Shown here in pieces: positions 38,990 through 47,199 of a DNA stretch of 64,000 bases (its first letter is position 1; each line of letters starts with the position of its first letter). The stretch lies in NCBI GenBank assembly GCA_934277645.1, contig CAKQUX010000001.1, positions 434,001 through 498,000 on the forward strand, written 5' to 3'. The notes beneath the pieces are model-generated. The model ran no database searches, was not told the origin of the DNA, and saw only the letters and a list, made by a program, of their open reading frames with translations. This DNA is from an uncultured Clostridia bacterium. Lineage in GTDB: Bacteria; Bacillota; Clostridia; Christensenellales; CAG-917. The translations under genes were made by a program, and so were the position numbers.

Positions 38990-39122
38990 TCTTCCCTCAA
39001 TGCCGATACGCGGCTCTTAGCATACGGTTTGTCTTAGCCTTTTCAATCGTTTATTTTAACATTTTGCCAAGGCGATGTCAAACCACGCTTCTTTGGCAAA
39101 TGCCCTAACAACCGCTTGTTGC

Positions 39123-40220
39123 TTAGCCTGAAAAATTCCAGAATTCGTACGGATACAAGCGATTCCATTCCGGTCTGAATATCATAGACACAAACACCAT
39201 CGCCACCATAACCAAACCTATTACGTACGTTAGAAATTTCCTCTCTTCTTTCGGCAAAGCCATCAAGGCGTTAGGGAGTTCCACAATGCCTATAAGCATA
39301 AAGTACGTGCTTGCTCTCGTGAACAAATTTACGCTGTACGCTAAGCAGTTTAAAAGCAAAAGTCCCACGAAATTGGTTGTAACAAGTTTATCGCAATACC
39401 CATTTTTCCTGTTTGCGCAATATATCACACAGCAAAAAACAAAACTTTGCACAATCGAATACGTAACAGCGAGCCTTCCGCTACCTACGTACTTGCCGCT
39501 AAAATACCCCGCATATTCAGGTATGATTTTTAATAGGATTTTTGACAACATTCCGCTGACAGAAAGTACTGCTAAAACTATCGCGACAAATGCGACAAAC
39601 CACATTCTTTTAGGGCATAAACCTTTAAGAAAGAATGCAAAGCATATTAGCGCCGTTTTATGAAAAGTATAAGCAAGCAAAATCAAAGCTATCGGCGTTA
39701 TCAGCTTTCTGTGTCTTATTGCCTGATACGCATATAAGCAAATGACCATTGCAAGACTTTGCCTTAAAATGTTCGTAAAAATAGAAAAGCAAGTGCAGAA
39801 CAGCAACACCAGTGAAAACATTAAATTTTTGGAATATTTATAAACGTATATTCCGACTCCGAGATAGCAAATCGTTGCGGTTATTATCAAAAGTCCCGCG
39901 CCGCTCGTCGTTATTTTTCCGATTATCAAACAATAGTATTGATACCCTATCTCGATTGCGAAATCTTTATTGATGCCCCAAAGATTTATTCTCGTAAAAT
40001 AATTCAGATAAGTCGGAGTATCGTTGCCGATATTGGAACTGCGGAATGCGGTAAGAACCCACAAAAAAAGAAGCACGACAAAAAAATACAATCTTTCGTC
40101 GCCGACGTTCTTTCTGGAAATTACTCCCGTATTCGACTTCATAATTGCGTTTTTATTGTAATTTGCGCCTACCGCCAAAGCGAGCAGAATCGCCGCCGCA
40201 ATTACTACGTAAAGTACCAT
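39123..40220 (-). CDS. EpsG-family polysaccharide polymerase
   Basis: The protein has 365 residues and about ten membrane helices. FRSSNIGNDTPTYLNYF after the second helix, NILRQSLAM and TFHKTALI are the EpsG-family hallmarks. EpsG proteins are thought to polymerise exopolysaccharide repeat units at the outer face of the membrane. It is the first gene of the EpsG-GT4-Wzx-LicD run. The GGAG site lies about 12 bases before ATG, longer than usual. It is the second polymerase-type protein in the locus, besides the O-antigen-ligase-like gene. Confidence 0.85.
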   Translation of the reverse strand: MVLYVVIAAAILLALAVGANYNKNAIMKSNTGVISRKNVGDERLYFFVVLLFLWVLTAFRSSNIGNDTPTYLNYFTRINLWGINKDFAIEIGYQYYCLIIGKITTSGAGLLIITATICYLGVGIYVYKYSKNLMFSLVLLFCTCFSIFTNILRQSLAMVICLYAYQAIRHRKLITPIALILLAYTFHKTALICFAFFLKGLCPKRMWFVAFVAIVLAVLSVSGMLSKILLKIIPEYAGYFSGKYVGSGRLAVTYSIVQSFVFCCVIYCANRKNGYCDKLVTTNFVGLLLLNCLAYSVNLFTRASTYFMLIGIVELPNALMALPKEERKFLTYVIGLVMVAMVFVSMIFRPEWNRLYPYEFWNFSG

Positions 40221-40368
40221 TTGGTATTCTTTCTCCTTTATCCTCGTTTACATAAAAGCAAATCGTAAACGGTTTGCCGATTCTCTTTACTCCGATATTT
40301 TCGTTTCGCTAAGTATAGATTAAAACATAGACATTTTTGTTATATTCACTCAAAAACAAATCCGCCGC

Positions 40369-42165
40369 TTATTCAACCGTCACGGACTTTGCAAGGTTTC
40401 TCGGTCTGTCAGGATTATAGCCCTTTCCGACCGAAACGAGATAGGCAACCATCTGCATCGGTATTATCGAAAACAGCGGCGACAATTCCACGTCAACCTT
40501 AGGCGCTTTCAAAATATCCTTGTCTTTCACCGCAAAGTCTTTAAGGTCGAGCGACGTATAGTATTTAAGCATCGCTCCCCTTGCTTTTGCCTGTTCGACT
40601 ATGTTAAGCGTTTTTGAAATAAGTTTCGGTTCGGTTACGATTGCAAGCATAGTCGTGCCTTCTTCGACAAGAGCAATCGTGCCATGTTTTAATTCGCCCG
40701 CCGCATACGCCTCGCAAGGTATATACGAAATTTCTTTAAGTTTAAGGCTTGCTTCCAAGCACGTTATATAATCCATGTGTCTGCCGACGAAATAAATCGA
40801 CCTGCTGCCGTTTATCTTTTTGACAAACGCTTTGGCGGCGGTCCACATTTCGTCGAGATTTATCGTCATTGCCTGACTCGAAATGCGACGCGCAATCGTT
40901 TCGTAATTTCCGTCGCGAAGGAAGTCGGCAAGAAGCATCATAACGGTGACTTGCGCGTTATACGCCTTAGTCGAAGCAACCGCAACTTCCGTGCCTGCGC
41001 AAATAGGAAGCGAATGGTCGCAAATATGAACGAGATTGCTTGTCATAACGTTCGTTATTCCGAGCGTTTTTGCGCCGTTCTCTTTCGCCACCTTAACGGC
41101 GTGCAACGTGTCGGCAGTTTCGCCCGATTGGCTTACGAATACGCAAAGCGTGTGCTTGTCGATATACGGCGGATTGTAAACGAACTCGCTTGCAAAATGC
41201 GTTCTGCAAACTTTGTGCGCATTGTCTTCCGCAAAGATTGCGCCGACCATACTTGCATGATAACTCGTTCCGCACGCTACGAATTCTATTCTGTCGATAT
41301 CTTTCCAAAACTCAGGCTCTATCATTGTGAGCGGATTGAGCTTTTTCATATATATATCTATCGTCTTTACGATAACTGCGGGAATTTCGTTTATTTCCTT
41401 TTGCATAAAGTGTGCGTTGTTGCCTTTGTCCGCTCTTTCGCCGAGCGAAACCATAGGCTTAAATTCAAGCTCGTATGCCTCTCCGCCTTGCTTATATGCT
41501 TTTATACCGTCTTTCGTAACTTCACCGTAAATGCCGTTCGGAACGACGACGTATTCTTTGCAGTTTCTTCCGAAACCTAAAATATCGCTCGAAACAAAAG
41601 TTTCGCCGTCCGCTTTACCTATAAGAAGCGGCGATTCCTTTCTTGCAAAATAGATAACGTCGGGGGTGTCTAACGCAATCATCGCAATAGCGTATGAACC
41701 TTGAACGGACTTTAAACTCTCGCCCAAACATTCGATGATAGACAAATTAGGTCTTTGCGCATTTATATACGCCACCATATTCACAACCGTTTCCGTGTCG
41801 CAATCGGTTCTGAACGGAACGTCCGCCAAAACCTTGTCGCGAAGCATAGCGTAGTTCTCGATAATTCCGTTATGCACAATCGCAAACCTATTGTTGTAGC
41901 TTAAATGAGGGTGCGCATTCTTCTCGCACACTTCGCCGTGAGTCGCCCAACGCGTATGTCCGATTCCGCAATGCAATCCGCTAGGACAAGTAATGCTGTC
42001 AAACAAATTTGCAACGTTGCCTACTCTTTTTTGTACAACGATTTTGTTTTCGTCGATATAGCCTATTCCTGCCGAATCGTAACCGCGATATTCGACGTTC
42101 AACAAACCCTCTTTAATATTTTCTATACAATCGCCATTTCCTAAATAGCCAACTATTCCGCACAT
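40369..42165 (-). CDS. glmS: Glutamine--fructose-6-phosphate aminotransferase
   Basis: The protein has 598 residues, full length for the family. The mature N-terminus is Cys2 (MCGIVGYLG), the class II amidotransferase nucleophile; HTRWATHG, HNGIIENY and the Asp of TDTETV complete the glutaminase site. Two SIS domains (about 280-600) form the isomerase, ending in PRNLAKSVTVE. It makes GlcN-6-P from fructose-6-P and glutamine, the entry to UDP-GlcNAc. It has its own consensus promoter and an AGGATGG ribosome site. The leader is only about 60 bases and shows no glmS ribozyme core, so glmS ribozyme control is not apparent. Confidence 0.97.
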   Translation of the reverse strand: MCGIVGYLGNGDCIENIKEGLLNVEYRGYDSAGIGYIDENKIVVQKRVGNVANLFDSITCPSGLHCGIGHTRWATHGEVCEKNAHPHLSYNNRFAIVHNGIIENYAMLRDKVLADVPFRTDCDTETVVNMVAYINAQRPNLSIIECLGESLKSVQGSYAIAMIALDTPDVIYFARKESPLLIGKADGETFVSSDILGFGRNCKEYVVVPNGIYGEVTKDGIKAYKQGGEAYELEFKPMVSLGERADKGNNAHFMQKEINEIPAVIVKTIDIYMKKLNPLTMIEPEFWKDIDRIEFVACGTSYHASMVGAIFAEDNAHKVCRTHFASEFVYNPPYIDKHTLCVFVSQSGETADTLHAVKVAKENGAKTLGITNVMTSNLVHICDHSLPICAGTEVAVASTKAYNAQVTVMMLLADFLRDGNYETIARRISSQAMTINLDEMWTAAKAFVKKINGSRSIYFVGRHMDYITCLEASLKLKEISYIPCEAYAAGELKHGTIALVEEGTTMLAIVTEPKLISKTLNIVEQAKARGAMLKYYTSLDLKDFAVKDKDILKAPKVDVELSPLFSIIPMQMVAYLVSVGKGYNPDRPRNLAKSVTVE

Positions 42166-42233
42166 ATTACCATCCTATGTATTTAGAATAAAATTGTTCG
42201 TCTTTCGATGAATTTCAGCTTTCGCTTCATATT

Positions 42234-42262
42234 ATTATATAATATCGAACACGTTTAATCAA
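42234..42262 (-). promoter_or_regulatory. Promoter of glmS
   Basis: On minus, TTGATT (42262-42257), a 17-base spacer and TATAAT (42239-42234). The start codon lies about 60 bases on. Between this promoter and the collagen-like gene at 42679 I see no gene, only AT-rich DNA. Confidence 0.8.
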
Positions 42263-42678
42263 TCGTTTTTGTTTTATTATTCCCTTTTGACCGCATTTTC
42301 ACCGCATTTTAAAGCGCATTTTATGCTTTTTATCGGGTAGAATAAGTTTTAAAATTCATTCACGCAAAACGCAAGGCTAAACATATTATAAACCAAGAGA
42401 GTAAATTTCGATAAATCTCAAAATTTGCTTTCGTACTTAACAAAGCAAGTCTATCCGCCGACTTCGAAGTTTAAGCCTTACTTTCCTACGAGTTTGCAAC
42501 GTTTATTTAAACTATCGGAAGTTTTACTTGACTAATGCGCAAATGTAGTACCCCAAGCGGATACGCAAATAAATAGGTTTATCGGTTTTTGATTCCGGCA
42601 GAGATTGTTAAACGTTTAAGCAAGATGCAACTTTATAAAATAAATCAGATAGCGTACATACCGAAAAGGAGGAAATAT

Positions 42679-43473
42679 ATGTTCGGAAATTGTTTTGGTA
42701 ACGGCTGCGGAAGATGCGGCGGCGATAATAATTGTTGCGACGGACCGCGCCAAATCGAGTACGTTTGCAGACAAGGTCCAAGAGGGCCAAGAGGATTCAC
42801 GGGTCCTCAGGGCCCGCAAGGTCCTAGGGGACTTATGGGCGTGCAAGGTCCGCAAGGAGCAACAGGTGCAACAGGCGCTACGGGCGCAACCGGAGCGACC
42901 GGTCCTCAAGGTCCGGCAGGTCCACAAGGTCCACAGGGCGAAACGGGTGCTACAGGCGCAACCGGTCCGCAAGGTCCGCAGGGTGAAACTGGCGCTACGG
43001 GTGCAACCGGTCCGCAAGGCCCACAGGGTGAAACTGGTGCTACGGGTGCAACCGGTCCGCAAGGTCCTGCAGGACAAAGCAACGCCCTATATGCGTCAAG
43101 CGGCGCACAGACAAATATCGCAACAACGGCTATCATTCCCGTTGTGCAAACGACCGCAACTCCGCTTAACACTTCGACCATATCGGGACAAAGCGTAAGT
43201 CTTACAAGCGGCTATTATTTGATTAGCTTCGGCGCGACAGGAACAGGAACAGACGGAAGCGAAATTCCGTTCTCTATTCAACTTTATGCAAACGGCACGC
43301 CTATCGCAAACGAAATTGTCACCGATGCGGCAAGCAACACGCAAGCGGCAGACGTTGCAAAAACGATAGTCTATAACGCCGCCAGCGACGGCACGCTCTT
43401 GTCCATTCACAATGCAGGCGCTAACACCGTCAATATCACAAACGGCTATATCACAGTTTTAAAACTCACCTGA
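42679..43473 (+). CDS. Collagen-like (Gly-X-Y) surface or spore-coat protein
   Basis: The protein has 264 residues. I chose ATG at 42679 because AAGGAGGAAA precedes it; earlier in-frame ATGs lack sites. The order is a Cys/Gly-rich N-terminus (MFGNCFGNGCGRCGG), about 34 Gly-X-Y triplets rich in GPQ, GAT and GET (about residues 35-135), and a C-terminal domain of about 130 residues with a beta-sandwich feel (SGYYLISFGA, ITNGYITVLKL). This matches BclA/exosporium-like proteins, whose C-terminal domain trimerises. It has no classical signal peptide, which is usual for exosporium proteins. It stands alone, and no promoter could be assigned confidently. Confidence 0.9.
   Translation: MFGNCFGNGCGRCGGDNNCCDGPRQIEYVCRQGPRGPRGFTGPQGPQGPRGLMGVQGPQGATGATGATGATGATGPQGPAGPQGPQGETGATGATGPQGPQGETGATGATGPQGPQGETGATGATGPQGPAGQSNALYASSGAQTNIATTAIIPVVQTTATPLNTSTISGQSVSLTSGYYLISFGATGTGTDGSEIPFSIQLYANGTPIANEIVTDAASNTQAADVAKTIVYNAASDGTLLSIHNAGANTVNITNGYITVLKLT
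42919..43053 (+). repeat. Three tandem 45-bp units within the collagen region
   Basis: Units at 42919-42963, 42964-43008 and 43009-43053 each encode the 15-residue block GPQGPQGETGATGAT. They differ at only a few third-codon positions. Such repeats change copy number easily by slippage or recombination. Confidence 0.85.
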
Positions 43474-43495
43474 TTTAGCATAGAACTCGCAAAAA

Positions 43496-43521
43496 GCGCT
43501 CGCCTTAAGGCGAGCGTTTTT
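43496..43521 (+). terminator. Intrinsic terminator after the collagen-like gene
   Basis: CGCTCGCC and GGCGAGCG form an 8-bp stem with a TTAA loop and five T, 24 bases past the stop codon. Confidence 0.9.
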
Positions 43522-43612
43522 CAACGTTTATCAAACTTTTGGACTCTAAACTATTTATCTAACGCATTATTTATATAATCACAAACCCGTGCAAATGTAG
43601 TTTTTAATGAAT

Positions 43613-43671
43613 GTGTAGTCAAAAAAAAGCAAAAAATTTGAAAAAAAGTGTAGTCAAAAGTGTAATCAAAA
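43613..43671. repeat. Three GTGTA[GA]TCAAAA words beside a tRNA gene
   Basis: The word occurs at 43613, 43648 and 43660, all on plus, in an A-rich stretch between the collagen terminator and the tRNA terminator. No gene overlaps. It could be an operator cluster or the scar of an element inserted near the tRNA. Confidence 0.45.
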
Positions 43672-43716
43672 AATTTTGGGTAATTTAGAAAATGTAAAAA
43701 AGTGCCAAAAATAGCG

Positions 43717-43743
43717 AAATACCACTCAAAAAGAGTGGTATTT
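43717..43743 (-). terminator. Terminator-like hairpin after tRNA-Ala
   Basis: AAATACCACTC and GAGTGGTATTT form an 11-bp perfect stem with an AAAAA loop, 12 bases past the tRNA 3' end. The T tail on minus is short. Confidence 0.7.
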
Positions 43744-43754
43744 GTTACTTATCT

Positions 43755-43831
43755 TGGTGGAGATAATGGGATTCGAACCCATGACCTCTTGACTGCCAGT
43801 CAAGCACTCTAGCCAACTGAGCTATACCCCC
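43755..43831 (-). tRNA. tRNA-Ala (anticodon GGC)
   Basis: A 77-base cloverleaf with the 3' CCA encoded. The acceptor stem GGGGGTA pairs with TATCTCC and contains the G3:U70 alanine identity pair. The anticodon stem CTTGA/TCAAG encloses loop CTGGCAG, giving anticodon GGC. The T arm has GGTTCGAATCC. Confidence 0.96.
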
Positions 43832-44024
43832 AAGCAATGGTATTATATCATAACTTTTTAAAAATGCAATGATTTAACGCAAAATTGTTTTTCTTCGGCA
43901 ATTAAACTTATGTTTCGTTTTATGCGACGCATTTATACAATTCTTATCCGTTTTGCCATAAAAGCGGACGCCGCTTTTGACCGCTAACGAAATTGTCACC
44001 TGCTATATCAACAATTATCGTTGC

Positions 44025-44873
44025 TTATTGTTCGTTATCGTTGCCGAAATCGAGCTTTATAATGTGATGCCCGACATAGCGTTTCTCTTCGGGCGGAAGT
44101 TGCATATAATCGCCGTATAAAGTTTTTAAATATCCGTCAAAGTCTTTCGGGCAACTGAAAGTCGTATCTTCAAACGGCAATTCAACGGTTTCGTTAAAAA
44201 TACTCTTAGGCGACACAAGATAAGGATATTTAAGTCCGTTGCTCGACGGGAAAATGCCGTCGAAATCGGCATCGCCTTTTTTAGCCATCTTTTCGTATGC
44301 GGCTACCAAACGTTTTTTGGTGGTAAACAAACAGAAAAACTTAATCACCGTAAACATCAGAACTTTATAGACAAATTTAACAAATGACGCATTTTCGGAT
44401 TTAAACTTCAACGCGCGACATTTCATAGCGAGCATCGCAACGAGAAAATGGTGTTTCAGACGCAATTTTTTTTGCAATCTTTTGTTTTCCGTCCAAACGT
44501 CATAAGGGAAAATATCGACGTAAATGCCTTGATGCGACTTTGCGTTTTCATAGGCATTTTCCACGAAACTTGTGCCGTTTTTTCTGATTTTCGCAAAAGG
44601 TATCGGATAATACTTGTCCGTTTCATAGGTTTGCAAAAAATACTTATCGCCCAGTTCTTTTTGCGCGACATCTAAAAACTTTTCATAATCGGCTCTCGGC
44701 ATGGACATATCCATATCGTCGTCCCAAGGGATGAAACCTTTATGGCGAACGGCGCCTAACAAACTGCCGAAGTCGATAATATATTTCAGTTGGTACTTGT
44801 CGCAAATTCGCTTAATTTCTTTTGCTATTTCGAGTTGCGTAAGTTGAACTCTTCTCAATTCTTCGTTTGTCAT
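44025..44873 (-). CDS. LicD-family phosphotransferase (second copy)
   Basis: The protein has 282 residues. IIDFGSLLGAVRHKGFIPWD and the following DDMDM form the LicD core; VDIFPYDVW and YGDYMQLPPEEKR are further family motifs. It is clearly diverged from the copy at 35314 but shares the same core, suggesting different acceptor or donor specificity. AAAGGA precedes ATG. It stands alone between the tRNA gene and a hydrolase gene, outside the main polysaccharide run. The transferred group is unknown. Confidence 0.9.
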   Translation of the reverse strand: MTNEELRRVQLTQLEIAKEIKRICDKYQLKYIIDFGSLLGAVRHKGFIPWDDDMDMSMPRADYEKFLDVAQKELGDKYFLQTYETDKYYPIPFAKIRKNGTSFVENAYENAKSHQGIYVDIFPYDVWTENKRLQKKLRLKHHFLVAMLAMKCRALKFKSENASFVKFVYKVLMFTVIKFFCLFTTKKRLVAAYEKMAKKGDADFDGIFPSSNGLKYPYLVSPKSIFNETVELPFEDTTFSCPKDFDGYLKTLYGDYMQLPPEEKRYVGHHIIKLDFGNDNEQ

Positions 44874-44961
44874 AAAATCCTTTCAGGCAATCTTAACTTG
44901 CCCTTTGCATTTAATTTTATTCGTCGGCACAATATTGTCCGACGTAATTTAATTTATCAAA

Positions 44962-45822
44962 TTATTCCGCACCCTTGATTCTGTCCAAAAACGGCTTTAC
45001 TATCGCATAGGACTTTTTGCCGTCGTGGACGTAGTTAGAGTGGTTTGCGCCTTGTATGATTGCAATTTCGCTATCTTTTATATTGTTTGCGATATACGCC
45101 GTATCGCTAAGGTGCATAATGTCGAACTCGCCTGCAACGATAAATGCGGGAACACGTATTTTTGCTAAGTCCGTCGGCGTAAAGTTCGGCTCGTTTAACA
45201 TCATATCGTTTAAAATGCTATGCTTAAAAGCATTTTTGATTTTAACGCCGATTGTGAAATATGCCTTAAATTTGCTCGGATGACTGTTTGCGCCAAACGA
45301 CACGAACGCTTTCATAAAATCGGGATATTCGATAGCCGTGTTGATTGCGACGATTCCGCCGTCGGAATGTCCGATGACAATAGGTTTTTCAATATTAAGT
45401 TTTTCGGCAAATTCTACAAGGTCGGCAGAGATAAGTTTGTATGAAATTTCAGATGCCGAATCGCTTTGTCCGTGGTTGCGGCTGTCAGGCAAATACACGG
45501 TATATGAATTTGCAAGGTATCTTCCCAAACTTGCAAGTTTAGTATGATTACTGCCGTTGCCGTGTACCAAAATGACAGCTTGCTCGCCGCTTCCGATTTT
45601 GGCATAATGCATTCTGCCGAACGACAATTCGACGTCCGTTTCAATCATCGTTTCGGACGACGGTTCACAAACCGAACTTGTATCTACTTTAATTAAATTA
45701 TAACGCTTAGACATACAATGCACCGTAACGAAATATGCGCACACGGCTATTATCGCCGCGACCGCTATCGCAAGAAAAACGATAAGCGTAATTTTTTTCG
45801 CCTTGGTCATAACTTTTTTCAT
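44962..45822 (-). CDS. Membrane-anchored alpha/beta hydrolase
   Basis: The protein has 286 residues. One N-terminal membrane helix (about 10-35) places the enzyme outside the cell. The hydrolase domain has the oxyanion motif VHGNGSN, the strand-loop DSRNHGQSD, nucleophile Ser in GHSDGG, acidic residue in AGEFD and His in GANHSNY: a complete Ser-Asp-His triad. It lies in the same orientation as the second LicD gene, 88 bases upstream of it. The substrate is unknown; a surface ester or lipid is plausible. The ribosome site is weak. Confidence 0.85.
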   Translation of the reverse strand: MKKVMTKAKKITLIVFLAIAVAAIIAVCAYFVTVHCMSKRYNLIKVDTSSVCEPSSETMIETDVELSFGRMHYAKIGSGEQAVILVHGNGSNHTKLASLGRYLANSYTVYLPDSRNHGQSDSASEISYKLISADLVEFAEKLNIEKPIVIGHSDGGIVAINTAIEYPDFMKAFVSFGANSHPSKFKAYFTIGVKIKNAFKHSILNDMMLNEPNFTPTDLAKIRVPAFIVAGEFDIMHLSDTAYIANNIKDSEIAIIQGANHSNYVHDGKKSYAIVKPFLDRIKGAE

Positions 45823-45860
45823 AATTCAACTTTAACACATAGTGTCCGTTTTTTCAACTT

Positions 45861-45887
45861 AAAAAGAGAGCGCAAGCTCTCTTTTTT
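45861..45887 (-). terminator. Intrinsic terminator after the Pr6Pr-like gene
   Basis: AAAAAGAGAGC and GCTCTCTTTTT form an 11-bp stem closed by GCAA, with T runs on either strand. It lies between the Pr6Pr-like gene and the hydrolase gene. Confidence 0.88.
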
Positions 45888-45935
45888 ATAAACACCTTAA
45901 CTGTTTACTGCCTAACGCCTCGTTTGGACGTTAAT

Positions 45936-46850
45936 TTATTCGTCTTTATCGGCTGCAACTTTTTGCGCCGTTTCCGAATTGTCCAACATTACGATTTCGC
46001 TTTGAACTTCATCGCCTGCGATTTCGACTGTTTGCTTATTCTCTGCCGGCGATTCGTCGGCATCGCTCGCCCCGTACGCTTTTTTCACCATAACTTTTCT
46101 CAATGCCCGAATTGCATAGCTAAGCCCGATGAACACGCCTAGCAAAGCAAGACAAATGAAAATCATAAACGCGTAGCCTTTTGCCGCGTCGAAAGGCTTG
46201 CCGCCGCCGACATATTTCCAAAGTTGATTTGCGTTTAAAAACGGATACGGAAACCAGTGGTCCGCCGCAAGACATCCGCGCATTTCCGACACAAACAAAT
46301 AGCAAAGCGGAAAAACCATAAAGAGCGGACATTGTTTAAGCTCGATTTTTTCGTCGCTGAGCGGAAAGAAGAAAAGAACTGTCATTCCCACAGGCATAAT
46401 TATGTGCTGGAAGTAGTTGATAAGATTGTTAAGCCAAAGCCCCGTGTTCCAAGGATAGCTTTGAACAAACGGAAGCAAAACCGCGCAATAGACAAGCCCC
46501 GTTATAAATATGTATTCTGTCACCATGCCGCTAAGGATAGGATTGTATGCGACCTTTTTAAACTTATCCGTAGCGAACACAGCCGCCCCTATCATAATTA
46601 AATAGACGCTTGCAAAAATGTTGGACAGTATCGTGAAATACATAAGCATATTCGGACCGCTGACATAGTTTGTCGTCATATTAGGATAAAACGGAACGCC
46701 GAATGCGGTTGCGTCGTAAAGATATGGTCTTATCAATGCGTTGTAAGCAAATATTTGATGAAGGACAAACAAAATGCCCAAACTGCCCAAGACTATAAAG
46801 CCGACAGCCATAATCTTGTTTTCTTTTAAAAATTTAACAGCCTTACTCAT
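45936..46850 (-). CDS. Pr6Pr/AIG1-like integral membrane protein
   Basis: The protein has 304 residues and about six membrane helices. YFTILSNIFASVYL, a central NYFQHIIMPVG and the later WFPYPFLN match the bacterial Pr6Pr family, distantly related to eukaryotic AIG1/ADTRP proteins, in which conserved Thr and His residues form a hydrolase site for fatty-acid esters. Activity in bacteria is unproven. A 55-residue acidic cytoplasmic tail follows the last helix. GGAGG precedes ATG. It forms a single transcription unit. Confidence 0.6.
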   Translation of the reverse strand: MSKAVKFLKENKIMAVGFIVLGSLGILFVLHQIFAYNALIRPYLYDATAFGVPFYPNMTTNYVSGPNMLMYFTILSNIFASVYLIMIGAAVFATDKFKKVAYNPILSGMVTEYIFITGLVYCAVLLPFVQSYPWNTGLWLNNLINYFQHIIMPVGMTVLFFFPLSDEKIELKQCPLFMVFPLCYLFVSEMRGCLAADHWFPYPFLNANQLWKYVGGGKPFDAAKGYAFMIFICLALLGVFIGLSYAIRALRKVMVKKAYGASDADESPAENKQTVEIAGDEVQSEIVMLDNSETAQKVAADKDE

Positions 46851-46950
46851 AACAACCTCCTATCCGCCGCGTATTCGTTTTTTGTGATATAATGATTAAC
46901 AAATAAATTATATTTAATTATATATCCGATTGCTTTGCCGTTCAACAGCC

Positions 46951-46991
46951 TTTTAAAAAAGGAAACAAAATCGCAAAATTTTGTTTCCTTT
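46951..46991 (-). terminator. Intrinsic terminator downstream of the lipoprotein/ClC operon
   Basis: A 14-bp perfect stem, AAAGGAAACAAAAT/ATTTTGTTTCCTTT, with a six-base loop and a T run on minus. It lies about 210 bases past the lipoprotein stop. No gene is seen in the remainder of 46851-47199. Confidence 0.8.
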
Positions 46992-47199
46992 GTAAATCTC
47001 CTTATTTTAGGCTAAAACCTAATGCCCTTAACCGATTAAAATTCAAAATTCGGCATACGACTTATAATTTCAGTGTTAGTTTTGACGAACGTTTCGCTAA
47101 GCGGCGTTAAATAAAAACCTTTGCCGCCGCAAAGGTTTAATAAAGTAATTTCTTATTTGGGCAAATTACGCTCAACGGCGCTTTAAGGTTCCTGCCTTG

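Noticed and set aside
42166..42262. glmS ribozyme or riboswitch upstream of glmS
   Set aside because: The leader from the consensus promoter is only about 60 bases and shows none of the conserved ribozyme core.
42919..43053. Tandem repeats considered as a CRISPR array
   Set aside because: The units are contiguous without spacers and encode in-frame Gly-X-Y triplets.
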